A DNA stretch of 64,000 nucleotides from UBA2883 sp964017965 (lineage in GTDB: Bacteria; Cyanobacteriota; Vampirovibrionia; Gastranaerophilales; Gastranaerophilaceae). The translations under genes were made by a program, and so were the position numbers. The notes under the pieces are model-generated. The model was not told the origin of the DNA, ran no database searches, and was given only the letters and a program-made list of their open reading frames with translations. The DNA lies in the NCBI GenBank assembly GCA_964017965.1, contig CAXHNV010000001.1:434001-498000 (forward strand), given 5' to 3'. Positions 9,153 to 16,436 of this stretch are shown here, one piece after another (the first letter of the stretch is position 1; each line of letters starts with the position of its first letter).

Positions 9153-9180
9153 TTGAAAAAGTAAAAACATAGATTATAAT
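9153..9180 (+). promoter_or_regulatory. Possible upstream promoter for the NYN gene
   Basis: TTGAAA at 9153-9158, 16 bases of spacer and TATAAT at 9175-9180. The gene-free stretch 9033-9363 (331 bases) holds this promoter, a second one at 9246-9274 and two hairpins; nothing else was recognised. Confidence 0.45.
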
Positions 9181-9245
9181 ACCAGTAGATACCAAATTAC
9201 TCCAACTGATTGATTTAAAAAATTACAACGACTATTACAATAGAT

Positions 9246-9274
9246 TTGACAAATGCTTTTTATTTAGATAATAT
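9246..9274 (+). promoter_or_regulatory. Strong predicted promoter of the NYN gene
   Basis: A perfect TTGACA at 9246-9251, a 17-base spacer and TAATAT at 9269-9274. The start site would be near 9281, just before two hairpins. Confidence 0.65.
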
Positions 9275-9281
9275 TTAATTA

Positions 9282-9345
9282 GACCCGCTGAGAGTCAATG
9301 ACTCGAAGCCGCATGATAGGGACCTTTGTTAGGTCCCTTCTGCAT
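9282..9345 (+). promoter_or_regulatory. Structured 5' leader of the NYN gene
   Basis: Hairpin one pairs GAGTC (9292-9296) with GACTC (9300-9304). Hairpin two pairs AGGGACCT (9318-9325) with AGGTCCCT (9331-9338). There is no T run behind hairpin two, so it is not an obvious terminator. The AAGGAG ribosome site starts 13 bases after it. The leader may control translation or be a target of the encoded nuclease; this is inference. Confidence 0.5.
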
Positions 9346-9363
9346 ATTAATAAGGAGTATGGA

Positions 9364-10182
9364 ATGGTTGACAATGTAGCTGTGTTGATAGACGGATTTA
9401 ATTTTTATCATGCTATTTGTAAGCATATGAAGAAGGTACATTATCCAAAATGTTTAAAATGGTTAGACTATGATAAACTTATGCGGAATGTCTTATTAAA
9501 AAATCATCCTTTTAATAAATTAAAGATAAATTTCTATACTGCCAATAATACTTACAAAGTAGATAATAATGGTAAACCTCATAAAAGTATTTTTAGTCAT
9601 CAAATTTATACTTCAGCACTTAAAACAAAAAATATTGAGATTATTGAAGGTAAGTTTAAGTTTCGAGATGAATTTCTAAATACTTATTCAACTTGCAATA
9701 ACTGTCAACATGAACAATTTATTCATAAGTTTGAGGTAAAAATTCCTAATACTATCCATTGTGTTAAATGCGGTAATGTTATAGATGCAAACAATATTAA
9801 ATGTATTAAAAAAGTTGAAGAAAAAAAGACGGATGTGAAAATTGCTATAGACTTAGTTAATATAGCACGTGACAGAAAATATAATAAAATTTTTCTATTT
9901 AGTACAGATAGTGACTTTATACCACCAGTAGAATATATTCAAAATAATTGTCCTGATGTTAAATTAATTCTTGTTGCTCCGAGTGATAAAATAGAAAAAA
10001 CAAAATATGATAAAAAACTTGGTAGAATGGTAACTAAATCAGAATTTATTTATAATACAACAGAATTTCAAGATATTGGGGTATCTGTGTTGCGTTTACG
10101 ATTATCAAAATTATATAATTGTTTATTTGATGATGAAATAAATACTCCTGATAATAAAATAATTAAAAATCCTTGGTTATAA
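9364..10182 (+). CDS. NYN-domain (PIN-like) nuclease with zinc ribbon
   Basis: A 272-residue protein. The start is the ATG at 9364, which has an AAGGAG site seven bases upstream and opens directly into the first strand. The longer frame from 9298 begins in the structured leader. NYN features are VLIDGFNFYHA near residues 7-17, then KIAIDLVNIARDRKYNK and IFLFSTDSDFIPPVEYI with acidic residues at the usual metal-binding places. Between them lies an inserted zinc ribbon made of STCNNC and HCVKCGN. NYN proteins are RNases or regulators of the LabA type. The gene is visibly richer in AT than the helicase upstream and lies beside XRE regulators, which suggests acquisition. Confidence 0.75.
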   Translation: MVDNVAVLIDGFNFYHAICKHMKKVHYPKCLKWLDYDKLMRNVLLKNHPFNKLKINFYTANNTYKVDNNGKPHKSIFSHQIYTSALKTKNIEIIEGKFKFRDEFLNTYSTCNNCQHEQFIHKFEVKIPNTIHCVKCGNVIDANNIKCIKKVEEKKTDVKIAIDLVNIARDRKYNKIFLFSTDSDFIPPVEYIQNNCPDVKLILVAPSDKIEKTKYDKKLGRMVTKSEFIYNTTEFQDIGVSVLRLRLSKLYNCLFDDEINTPDNKIIKNPWL

Positions 10183-10198
10183 AAATTCTCGAAATTAT

Positions 10199-10651
10199 TT
10201 ATTCTTCTAACCAACGGAAGAAATATGCAGAATCCGAGAGTTGCTTGTAGGGTCCGATTGTTTTGGTATTGAGGTTGTAGGTACTGTCTTCGTTGGCGGC
10301 AGCGTTTGATTCTGCTTTGCGGCGTTCGTAGACTACTATTTTGTTTAGGGTGTTACCGGTACGGAGTTTAAACTGAAACTCGTCTTGTGTACGGCTGATA
10401 AAGATAACCTCACAGGGTTCAAGGTTTAGTTGAAAACAAATTAGGTCTTTTATGTAGTCGATAACTCCTCTGTTTTCTACTATACGGTCTTCAAAGTCTA
10501 GGGTTACAGAGGTAACTGTTGAAGTGTAGCCGTTGGTGTTTAGGATTAGTTCACTGTCGAAGATATCCAAAGACTGTGTTTCATTCAAGGCTAAGCTCTT
10601 GTCTCGTATCAAGCTTTGTATTTGGCTTTCGTTTAAGGTTATTGTTTTCAT
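10199..10651 (-). CDS. Hypothetical protein, 150 residues
   Basis: Not recognised. The protein starts MKTITLNESQIQSLIRDKS and is soluble, with no signal peptide or membrane segment. The middle has alternating strands (TSTVTSVTLDFEDR, EVIFISRTQDEFQFKL), then a polar linker and an aromatic C-terminus AYFFRWLEE. An AAGGA site precedes the ATG by a normal distance, which supports it as a real gene. It is convergent with the NYN gene. Confidence 0.55.
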   Translation of the reverse strand: MKTITLNESQIQSLIRDKSLALNETQSLDIFDSELILNTNGYTSTVTSVTLDFEDRIVENRGVIDYIKDLICFQLNLEPCEVIFISRTQDEFQFKLRTGNTLNKIVVYERRKAESNAAANEDSTYNLNTKTIGPYKQLSDSAYFFRWLEE

Positions 10652-10779
10652 TTTTATTCCTTTTATTACTTAATAAATACAAATTTGTTTATCCTAAATT
10701 GTATTTATGATTTATTAACAAGATATTATACTTTTATAAATTGTAGAAAAGACCAAAAAAAGAAACTATCATATTAGGT

Positions 10780-11127
10780 ATGTATAATAGTGAAAAAATA
10801 AAGAATAATTTTGGTCAGATAATTAGAGAATTAAGAATCCTTAAAGGTTATAGTCAAGAATACCTCGCTGAGCTGGTAGGATTACAACAACGTACAATCT
10901 CTAATATCGAAAATGGCAGAGCATTTGTTTCTTGCGATGTAATTGCTAAATTTGCCAATGTATTTGATGTTTCTCCTGCAATTTTCTTTATGCCTAAAAT
11001 ACAATTAAAAACGGAAGATAAAGAAAAAACTATCAAAGACATCAAGTCATTGTTATCATTATGCAGTGAAAAAACAATAAATGATATTTATAATATCTCT
11101 ATACTATTATTAAATGGGCAAAGATAG
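10780..11127 (+). CDS. XRE-family HTH regulator
   Basis: A 115-residue protein. Residues about 9-64 form a Cro/CI-type helix-turn-helix, with IIRELRILKGYSQEYLAELV, recognition helix QQRTISNIENG and the hydrophobic ending VFDVSPAIFFM. The C-terminal 50 residues are polar and helical and may dimerise. The ribosome site is poor. The gene lies in an AT-rich accessory patch upstream of a second XRE gene. Confidence 0.85.
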   Translation: MYNSEKIKNNFGQIIRELRILKGYSQEYLAELVGLQQRTISNIENGRAFVSCDVIAKFANVFDVSPAIFFMPKIQLKTEDKEKTIKDIKSLLSLCSEKTINDIYNISILLLNGQR

Positions 11128-11194
11128 CTAACTTGTATTTAATAACATTTTTACCTCTTGTAAGTTGCGAATCGGAAACAGTTATATACAATAT

Positions 11195-11210
11195 ATCAAT
11201 TAATATTGAT
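11195..11210 (+). promoter_or_regulatory. Inverted repeat in front of the second XRE gene
   Basis: ATCAAT-TAAT-ATTGAT ends two bases before the ATG at 11213 and follows a TATATACAATAT stretch that may be a -10 box. A self-operator is likely for a gene of this family. Confidence 0.45.
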
Positions 11211-11212
11211 TT

Positions 11213-11488
11213 ATGCAAGCTAGGAATAATAAAGATTTACAAATATTGGAAAATATTGGTGTTGTTATTAAAGACTTACGTAATAGCAAACAGTCTTTTT
11301 CTTTGAATTCGCTTGCAAATTCCTATGAAATCCACAAAGGAACTTTAAGTAAAATAGAAAATGCCAAACAAAATACAGGTATACTTACTATATGGAAAGT
11401 TGCAAATGCCTTAGGAATGAAATGTTCAGAATTTATTGAATTAGTTGAAGAAAAACTCGGCGATGACTTTACCCTGATTGATGAATAA
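11213..11488 (+). CDS. Second XRE-family HTH regulator
   Basis: A 91-residue protein with a helix-turn-helix over residues about 16-75. Its parts are VIKDLRNSKQSFSLNSLANS, recognition helix IHKGTLSKIENAKQ, then ILTIWKVANALGMKCSEFIELV. An acidic tail follows. No ribosome site is visible, and an inverted repeat touches the start codon, so leaderless or repressed translation is possible. It precedes the candidate toxin-antitoxin unit by about 55 bases and could regulate it. Confidence 0.82.
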   Translation: MQARNNKDLQILENIGVVIKDLRNSKQSFSLNSLANSYEIHKGTLSKIENAKQNTGILTIWKVANALGMKCSEFIELVEEKLGDDFTLIDE

Positions 11489-11540
11489 ATTTTGATACTT
11501 ATTGATTTTACACGGAAATATATTAAAACTACAAATTTTG

Positions 11541-11549
11541 TGTTATAAT
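11541..11549 (+). promoter_or_regulatory. Extended -10 promoter of the toxin-like unit
   Basis: TGTTATAAT is an extended -10 box with no good -35. The start site would be about 11556, exactly before the GGTAAGCTTACC palindrome. Confidence 0.6.
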
Positions 11550-11556
11550 ACAAATG

Positions 11557-11623
11557 GGTAAGCTTACCTATTTACTCCTCCGCCTGCACAGACTTGTTAT
11601 GTAGAAACTTACAGGTAAGGAGG
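11557..11623 (+). promoter_or_regulatory. Leader RNA that can hide the toxin ribosome site
   Basis: CCTCC (11577-11581) and CCTG (11583-11586) can pair with GGAGG (11619-11623) and CAGG (11612-11615), which contain the Shine-Dalgarno. Alternatively CTTACCT at the extreme 5' end (11563-11569) can pair with AGGTAAG (11613-11619). The 5' end is itself a 12-base palindrome, GGTAAGCTTACC (11557-11568). Competing foldings of this kind are characteristic of type I toxin mRNAs. Confidence 0.55.
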
Positions 11624-11630
11624 TGAGAAA

Positions 11631-11705
11631 ATGAATTTCTGTATAACAGAAAAAGCGCTATGGCTTATCTTTTTGATAATCATAGCACTTAAACTCATTA
11701 AGTAG
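11631..11705 (+). CDS. 24-residue hydrophobic peptide, candidate type I toxin
   Basis: The peptide starts MNFCITEKALWLIFLI, continues as an unbroken hydrophobic helix and ends in KLIK. One short membrane span with a basic tail and a tryptophan near the start is the shape of Fst/TxpA/holin-like type I toxins. A perfect AAGGAGG site lies seven bases before the ATG and can be hidden by leader pairing. A terminator follows, and a convergent promoter reads back into the gene. No homology can be claimed from sight. A leader peptide or a small membrane regulator is the alternative. Confidence 0.55.
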   Translation: MNFCITEKALWLIFLIIIALKLIK

Positions 11706-11715
11706 GGAAGTTATG

Positions 11716-11752
11716 AAAGACCTTTAGAGACTCCGACCTCTTTAGGTCTTTT
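11716..11752 (+). terminator. Terminator of the toxin-like transcript
   Basis: AAAGACCT (11716-11723) pairs with AGGTCTTT (11744-11751), and AGAG pairs with CTCT across a small internal loop. A short T run follows. On the minus strand the hairpin lacks a T run, so antisense transcription could pass through it. Confidence 0.7.
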
Positions 11753-11764
11753 CCCTATATTTTT

Positions 11765-11792
11765 ATTTTAACCTATTTTTTGAAAAATTCAA
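11765..11792 (-). promoter_or_regulatory. Predicted antisense promoter
   Basis: On the minus strand TTGAAT (11792-11787), 16 bases of spacer and TAAAAT (11770-11765). It lies downstream of nth, whose transcription also runs leftward. Confidence 0.45.
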
Positions 11793-11826
11793 GTGCTTAG
11801 TACCGTTTGTAATTAACTTTTGTAAA

Positions 11827-12465
11827 CTATTTCGAAAATGGGAGTTTTTGGCAGTATTGTGAAATAGGGCACTCGTCACACTTAGGCTTTATAGGTTTAC
11901 AAACGTTCTGCCCGTGAGTAACAAGCAAAGTATTTATATCCAGCCAATATTTAACAGGTAAACTCTCCCTGAGCGCAAACTCCGTTTCCTCAGGAGTCTT
12001 TGTCTTAACCAATCCCAAACGGTTAAATATCCTGTGTACGTGCACATCAACACAGATTGCAGGTGTCTCAAACCCCTTAGCCAAAACAAGATTCGCCGTC
12101 TTTCTCCCCACACCGTTGAACTTACACAACTCCTCAATCGTATCAGGTACCTGTCCGCCCAGCTCGTCAGCGATTATTTTTGAAAGCTCAATAATCTGTT
12201 TCGCCTTATTTGCATAAAACCCCACAGGATAAATAGCTTTCTCAAGCTCCTTAACATCAACCTTAGCCATTTCTTCAGGTGTCTTCGCCAACTCCAACAT
12301 CCTCAAAGTAGCAGGGTAAGTAGTCCTGTCGTTAGTCCTCAAGCTCAAAATACAGCCAATCAAAACAAGATACGGGTTCTTGAAATCTTCCATTAGCTGC
12401 ACAAACTCGCTTCTCGGCTGTTCTGCCGTCTTTAACCCTTCCACTATTTCGTCAATGTTTTTCAT
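11827..12465 (-). CDS. nth: Endonuclease III
   Basis: A 212-residue DNA glycosylase/AP lyase. The helix-hairpin-helix CKFNGVGRKTANLVL holds the catalytic K122, and D140 follows in VDVHVHRI. The [4Fe-4S] cysteines are in VCKPIKPKCDECPISQYC at the C-terminus. It removes oxidised pyrimidines in base excision repair. It starts four bases after lpxK and is probably cotranscribed with it. Confidence 0.96.
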   Translation of the reverse strand: MKNIDEIVEGLKTAEQPRSEFVQLMEDFKNPYLVLIGCILSLRTNDRTTYPATLRMLELAKTPEEMAKVDVKELEKAIYPVGFYANKAKQIIELSKIIADELGGQVPDTIEELCKFNGVGRKTANLVLAKGFETPAICVDVHVHRIFNRLGLVKTKTPEETEFALRESLPVKYWLDINTLLVTHGQNVCKPIKPKCDECPISQYCQKLPFSK

Positions 12466-12469
12466 AAAC

Positions 12470-13492
12470 CTATTCCGCCAAAAGTTCAGCTATATCCAAA
12501 TCAGTCTTGAGCTTCATCGCATAAATATCTTTACGCTTTAACCCGGACATCTTGACCGCGTCCTTCTCAGTAGTAACAATAATACCTTTGATTCTCTCAA
12601 TCTCTTCTTTTTTATACAAATGGTGGTCGTCAAAAACAACCTTGTTTATTATCTCAAAATTTGGTTCCAAAAACTTGAAAAACGATTCCGGCTGACCGAT
12701 AGCACAAACAGCGTTAACAGGTTCACCCGAAGCCAATTTTTCTTCAGAAACGATATTATAGATATAATCCGGTGAAGTCTGACAGACATAAGCCTTGTGC
12801 CTGAGTTTCTTCTCTAATATTTTTGCATAACGCTCAGCGCGCTTGTTATCGTCACCTTTATTAACCACAACAATCTTATCAATCCTGTCAAACGCTTCTT
12901 TACCTTCTCTGAGCGGTCCGACCGGCAAGAGTTTTTCGTTACCGAACCCACGTTCAGCGTCGACTAATACAAGGTTCAAATCCCTATGTATACGACGGTG
13001 TTGGAACCCGTCATCAAGGATAATAACCGTACAACCAATCTTTTCTACAGCGTACTGAGCAGCTTTAACCCTGTCTTTGCAGGTTAAAACAGCACACATA
13101 GGAGTGTTAACAGCGTGCCAGTAAGCTTCATCACCTGCTTGTTTAGCGTCATAATAAACATTTATCCCGTCAGAGATAAGGTTAACTTTCTTGTTTGAAA
13201 GTTTGCCGCCGTAACCGCGTGAGATAATAGCGACTTTTTCATCCTGCTCGGAATAATACTTTGCAAGCTTAGATACAACAGGGGTTTTACCTACGCCGCC
13301 TGTTGTAATATTACCGACAGAGATAACTTTTGCGTTTACCTTGACGGTCTTAAGTATATTTTTATCGTAAAGCGTGTTGCGGAGCTTTGAAACAGCGCCG
13401 TAGAACACTGAGAAAAATTCTAACATATCGACAAAAATGCCTTTCGCATTTTTGTCGTAGTGAATCTCGGTTATACGTGTCTTTATATTCAT
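12470..13492 (-). CDS. lpxK: Tetraacyldisaccharide 4'-kinase
   Basis: A 340-residue kinase of lipid A synthesis. The P-loop region VISVGNITTGGVGKTPVV lies near residues 56-73, followed by IISRGYGG and the VILDDGFQHRRIHRDLNLVL segment characteristic of LpxK. The C-terminus has VFDDHHLY and IIVTTEKDAVKM. It phosphorylates the 4' position of the lipid A precursor at the inner membrane. This gene and kdsA are the best evidence that the cell makes lipopolysaccharide. Confidence 0.95.
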   Translation of the reverse strand: MNIKTRITEIHYDKNAKGIFVDMLEFFSVFYGAVSKLRNTLYDKNILKTVKVNAKVISVGNITTGGVGKTPVVSKLAKYYSEQDEKVAIISRGYGGKLSNKKVNLISDGINVYYDAKQAGDEAYWHAVNTPMCAVLTCKDRVKAAQYAVEKIGCTVIILDDGFQHRRIHRDLNLVLVDAERGFGNEKLLPVGPLREGKEAFDRIDKIVVVNKGDDNKRAERYAKILEKKLRHKAYVCQTSPDYIYNIVSEEKLASGEPVNAVCAIGQPESFFKFLEPNFEIINKVVFDDHHLYKKEEIERIKGIIVTTEKDAVKMSGLKRKDIYAMKLKTDLDIAELLAE

Positions 13493-13516
13493 AACCCGAT
13501 TGTAGCATAAAATCCG

Positions 13517-13918
13517 CTACATATCCATCATGAAACTTGGGGCTTCCTCCATAACGATGTCATCTGCGTCTTGTAACAATCCTACTGTTATCTTCTGTTG
13601 TTGTTTCAAGCTTTCTATTTCTCTTGCAACGTTACCGTTAAACACATTCTCATTAGCCTTGAAATAGTTGATAACAGGTGTAATAGGCGCCATTGCCATT
13701 TCCTTGATAATCTCAGCAACAAGTTTTTGAGAACGTGTAGGAGACGGCGCGTTTGGCACTCTGACATTTAGTCCGAACGGTCTTGGAGCACGTTTCCACT
13801 CGTGTGAATAGCCGGCTTCGTTGTTGCCAACGTTAACCTTTGCGCCCTGAACGCTGTTATAATTATTATATTGTGCAGCGGATGAATCGCCGCTCAAATT
13901 GTTGAACATTTCTGCCAT
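13517..13918 (-). CDS. Hypothetical protein, 133 residues
   Basis: Not recognised. The N-terminal 40 residues are rich in Asn, Ser and Gly (MAEMFNNLSGDSSAAQYNNY) and look disordered. A helical segment, SQKLVAEIIKEMAMAPITPV, and a coiled helix, AREIESLKQQQKITVGLLQD, follow, and the end is methionine-rich. An AGGGATT ribosome site supports the start. It lies 24 bases before lpxK on the same strand, so it probably heads the lpxK-nth unit. Confidence 0.6.
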   Translation of the reverse strand: MAEMFNNLSGDSSAAQYNNYNSVQGAKVNVGNNEAGYSHEWKRAPRPFGLNVRVPNAPSPTRSQKLVAEIIKEMAMAPITPVINYFKANENVFNGNVAREIESLKQQQKITVGLLQDADDIVMEEAPSFMMDM

Positions 13919-14070
13919 AGTTTTAATCCCTAATTACATTTATTCTTACGGCAACCCTCCAACAAATCTTTAATAATATTCCTCTGTTTTTCTATTTTTG
14001 TTACATAAGTTAATATTTTGTTTGTGCTAAAATTAAGATAAGAAATAGAAAATATAAGGATTTAACTAAT

Positions 14071-15804
14071 ATGAAAATGTCAAAACTTTTTGTTCAAACA
14101 CTCAGAGAATTCCCCTCAGATGCAGAGGTTGTTTCTCATAAAATGCTTGTTAGAGCAGGGTTCATAAGAAAGCTCACAAGCGGGGTTTACAACTACCTGC
14201 CACTAATGTGGAGAGTGTTGAAAAAAGTTGAAAATATTACACGTGAAGAAATGGATAAAGCTGGCGCTCAAGAATTGCTTATGCCTTTTGTTCAACCAAA
14301 AGAACTCTGGGAAGAATCAGGTCGTTGGGAAGTCTACGGACGTGAACTCATGAGACTTCGTGACCGCCACGATAGAGAAATGTGCCTCGGACCAACCCAC
14401 GAAGAAATCATTACATATATAGCTCGTGAAGGTCTGAAATCATACAAACAACTGCCTGTTAACCTTTATCAAATCCAATCAAAGTTCCGTGATGAAGTTC
14501 GTCCTCGTTTCGGATTGCTCAGAGGTCGTGAATTCATCATGAAAGATGCTTACAGCTTCTCAACATCTCAAGAAGAGCTTGACGCAGAATACGAAAATAT
14601 GGCACAAGCATACAGAAACATTTTCAACCGTTGCGGCTTGCCTACAAAAATGGTTCAATCCGATAGCGGTGCAATCGGCGGTAACGTTAGCCACGAGTTT
14701 ATGGTAATTACTGATACCGATGCAGGCGAAAACGATGTGTTCTACTGTGAATGCGATTATTCAGCTAACTCAAACCACGCAATTTCAAAGCTTCCGCAAG
14801 CAACTGTTGACGGTGCTGAATGCGGGCTTACAGAAAAGAAAGTTATCGATACACCAAACACTAAAACAATCGAAGAACTCGCTAATTTCTTGAACGTTCC
14901 TCAAAGCGTTATCTGTAAATGTCTTGTTTATATAGCAGACAAAAAACCTGTACTTGCTTATATCAGAGGCGACAAACAGGTTGAAGAAACAAAGCTTATG
15001 AACGCGCTCGGTGCTATAGATATCAGAATCGCCTCTTCTGAAGAAATCGAAGAACTTATGGCAAACAACGGATTCAGTGCAAAAGCAGGATTCATCAGTG
15101 CTATAGGTATGAAAGATATCAAAATCATTGCTGATGAAACCGTAAAAGATATGAAAAACTTTGTTGTCGGTGTTAACGAAAACGACAAACACATGGTAGC
15201 TGCTAACCTTGATGACATTCAGGTTAAAGAGTTTGCGGATATCAGACTTGTTGAAGCCGGTGAACTTTGTCCTGAATGCGGTAAGCCGCTGAAAGTTACA
15301 CGCGGTATAGAAGTTGGCAACATATTCCAGCTCGGTACAAAATATTCTGAGCCGATGAACGCTGTTTATCTTGACAAAGACGGCAAGGCAAAACCTTATA
15401 TTATGGGTTGTTACGGTATCGGTATCTCAAGAACCGCTGCTGCTGCTGTTGAAGCTCATCACGACGAAAACGGTATCAAATGGCCTGTTGCAATCGCACC
15501 TTATCACGTTATCGTTGTGCCTGTCAGCACAAAAGATGAAACTCAGATGAAGGTTGCAGAAGATATCTATAACAAACTTCTTGAACAAGGTATCGAGGTT
15601 GTGCTTGATGACAGAAACGAACGTCCCGGTGTTAAGTTCAAAGACGCTGAACTTATCGGGTTCCCGTTCAGAATAACAGTCGGCAAAACTATCGAAAACG
15701 GTAACGTTGAACTCGTTACAAGAGCTACTTTGGAAAAAGAAGAAATGGCTCCTGAAACCGCTGTTACAGAAGTGATTGCGCGTATCAACGCTCAGCTTAA
15801 ATAA
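14071..15804 (+). CDS. proS: Prolyl-tRNA synthetase
   Basis: A 577-residue class II synthetase of the bacterial type. It starts MSKLFVQTLREFPSDAEVVSH. Motif 2 region FRDEVRPRFGLLRGREFIMKDAYSF is at about residues 136-160. A YbaK-like editing insertion covers about 225-390 (including VICKCLVYIADKKPVLAYIRG). Motif 3, GCYGIGISRTAAAAVEAHHD, and a C-terminal anticodon-binding domain follow. It charges tRNA-Pro and can hydrolyse Ala-tRNA-Pro. A second ATG six bases downstream is an equally possible start. Confidence 0.97.
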   Translation: MKMSKLFVQTLREFPSDAEVVSHKMLVRAGFIRKLTSGVYNYLPLMWRVLKKVENITREEMDKAGAQELLMPFVQPKELWEESGRWEVYGRELMRLRDRHDREMCLGPTHEEIITYIAREGLKSYKQLPVNLYQIQSKFRDEVRPRFGLLRGREFIMKDAYSFSTSQEELDAEYENMAQAYRNIFNRCGLPTKMVQSDSGAIGGNVSHEFMVITDTDAGENDVFYCECDYSANSNHAISKLPQATVDGAECGLTEKKVIDTPNTKTIEELANFLNVPQSVICKCLVYIADKKPVLAYIRGDKQVEETKLMNALGAIDIRIASSEEIEELMANNGFSAKAGFISAIGMKDIKIIADETVKDMKNFVVGVNENDKHMVAANLDDIQVKEFADIRLVEAGELCPECGKPLKVTRGIEVGNIFQLGTKYSEPMNAVYLDKDGKAKPYIMGCYGIGISRTAAAAVEAHHDENGIKWPVAIAPYHVIVVPVSTKDETQMKVAEDIYNKLLEQGIEVVLDDRNERPGVKFKDAELIGFPFRITVGKTIENGNVELVTRATLEKEEMAPETAVTEVIARINAQLK

Positions 15805-15886
15805 TTAAGAAAAAATAAACTTTTGGCTTAAGGGCCGCTTGATAGGCTATAATAATAATTGTAAAATGTTATAGGGGAGAGAAAAT

Positions 15887-16420
15887 ATGTCTAATCCTTT
15901 TCAAAACGAAGACGAAAACTTGGAAAATAATATTGAAAACGTTGAAGAAGCAACAGAAGAAGCTGTAGCGGAAGACAACGAACTTCAGAAGAAATATGAT
16001 GAATTAAATAATCAATATATCAGATTAGCGGCGGATTTTGATAACTACAGAAAACGTCAGGCTCAAGAGCGCGAAAGCCTTCTCAAATACGGTGCTGAAA
16101 ACACGCTTAAAAAGATTATCGAGGTACTTGATAATTTTGAGCGCGGAGCTAAAGCAAACGAAACCGTTGAAGACTGTGAAAAGGTAAAAGAAAGCTTTAA
16201 CCTTGTTCATAAACAGTTGCTTGATGTATTATCAAAAGTCGGTTTAGAAACGATAGAAGCAGAAGGTCAGGAGTTTGACCCGAACTTCCACGAAGCAGTA
16301 ATGCAAACACCTACAAGCGAATACCCTGAACACACCGTTATAAACGAGTTACAAAAGGGTTACAAGCTTGAAGACAGAGTATTGCGTCCTGCTTTAGTGA
16401 ACGTAGCGACCGCAGAATAG
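15887..16420 (+). CDS. grpE: GrpE nucleotide exchange factor
   Basis: A 177-residue cochaperone. An acidic, disordered N-terminus (residues 1-30) leads to a long coiled coil with YDELNNQYIRLAADFDNYRKR. The compact beta domain follows (EFDPNFHEAVMQTPTSEYPE, GYKLEDRVLRPALVNV). It releases ADP from DnaK. dnaJ follows after 16 bases, forming a grpE-dnaJ unit; no dnaK is in the window. An AGGGGAG ribosome site is present. I searched by eye for a CIRCE element upstream and found none. Confidence 0.96.
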   Translation: MSNPFQNEDENLENNIENVEEATEEAVAEDNELQKKYDELNNQYIRLAADFDNYRKRQAQERESLLKYGAENTLKKIIEVLDNFERGAKANETVEDCEKVKESFNLVHKQLLDVLSKVGLETIEAEGQEFDPNFHEAVMQTPTSEYPEHTVINELQKGYKLEDRVLRPALVNVATAE

Positions 16421-16436
16421 AACGAATGAGAAAAAG

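Larger units (their letters stand above)
11570..11758 (-). ncRNA. Possible antisense RNA to the toxin-like gene
   Basis: Predicted from the minus-strand promoter at 11765-11792. The RNA would start near 11758, contain the 3' hairpin of the toxin mRNA and run against the coding region. Its 3' end is not defined by the sequence; the left coordinate is a guess. Confidence 0.3.

Noticed and set aside
9298..9363. Longer N-terminus for the NYN protein
   Set aside because: These codons lie in the hairpin leader; the ATG at 9364 has a proper ribosome site and begins the domain.
15805..15886. Heat-shock CIRCE element before grpE
   Set aside because: No TTAGCACTC/GAGTGCTAA repeat is present.
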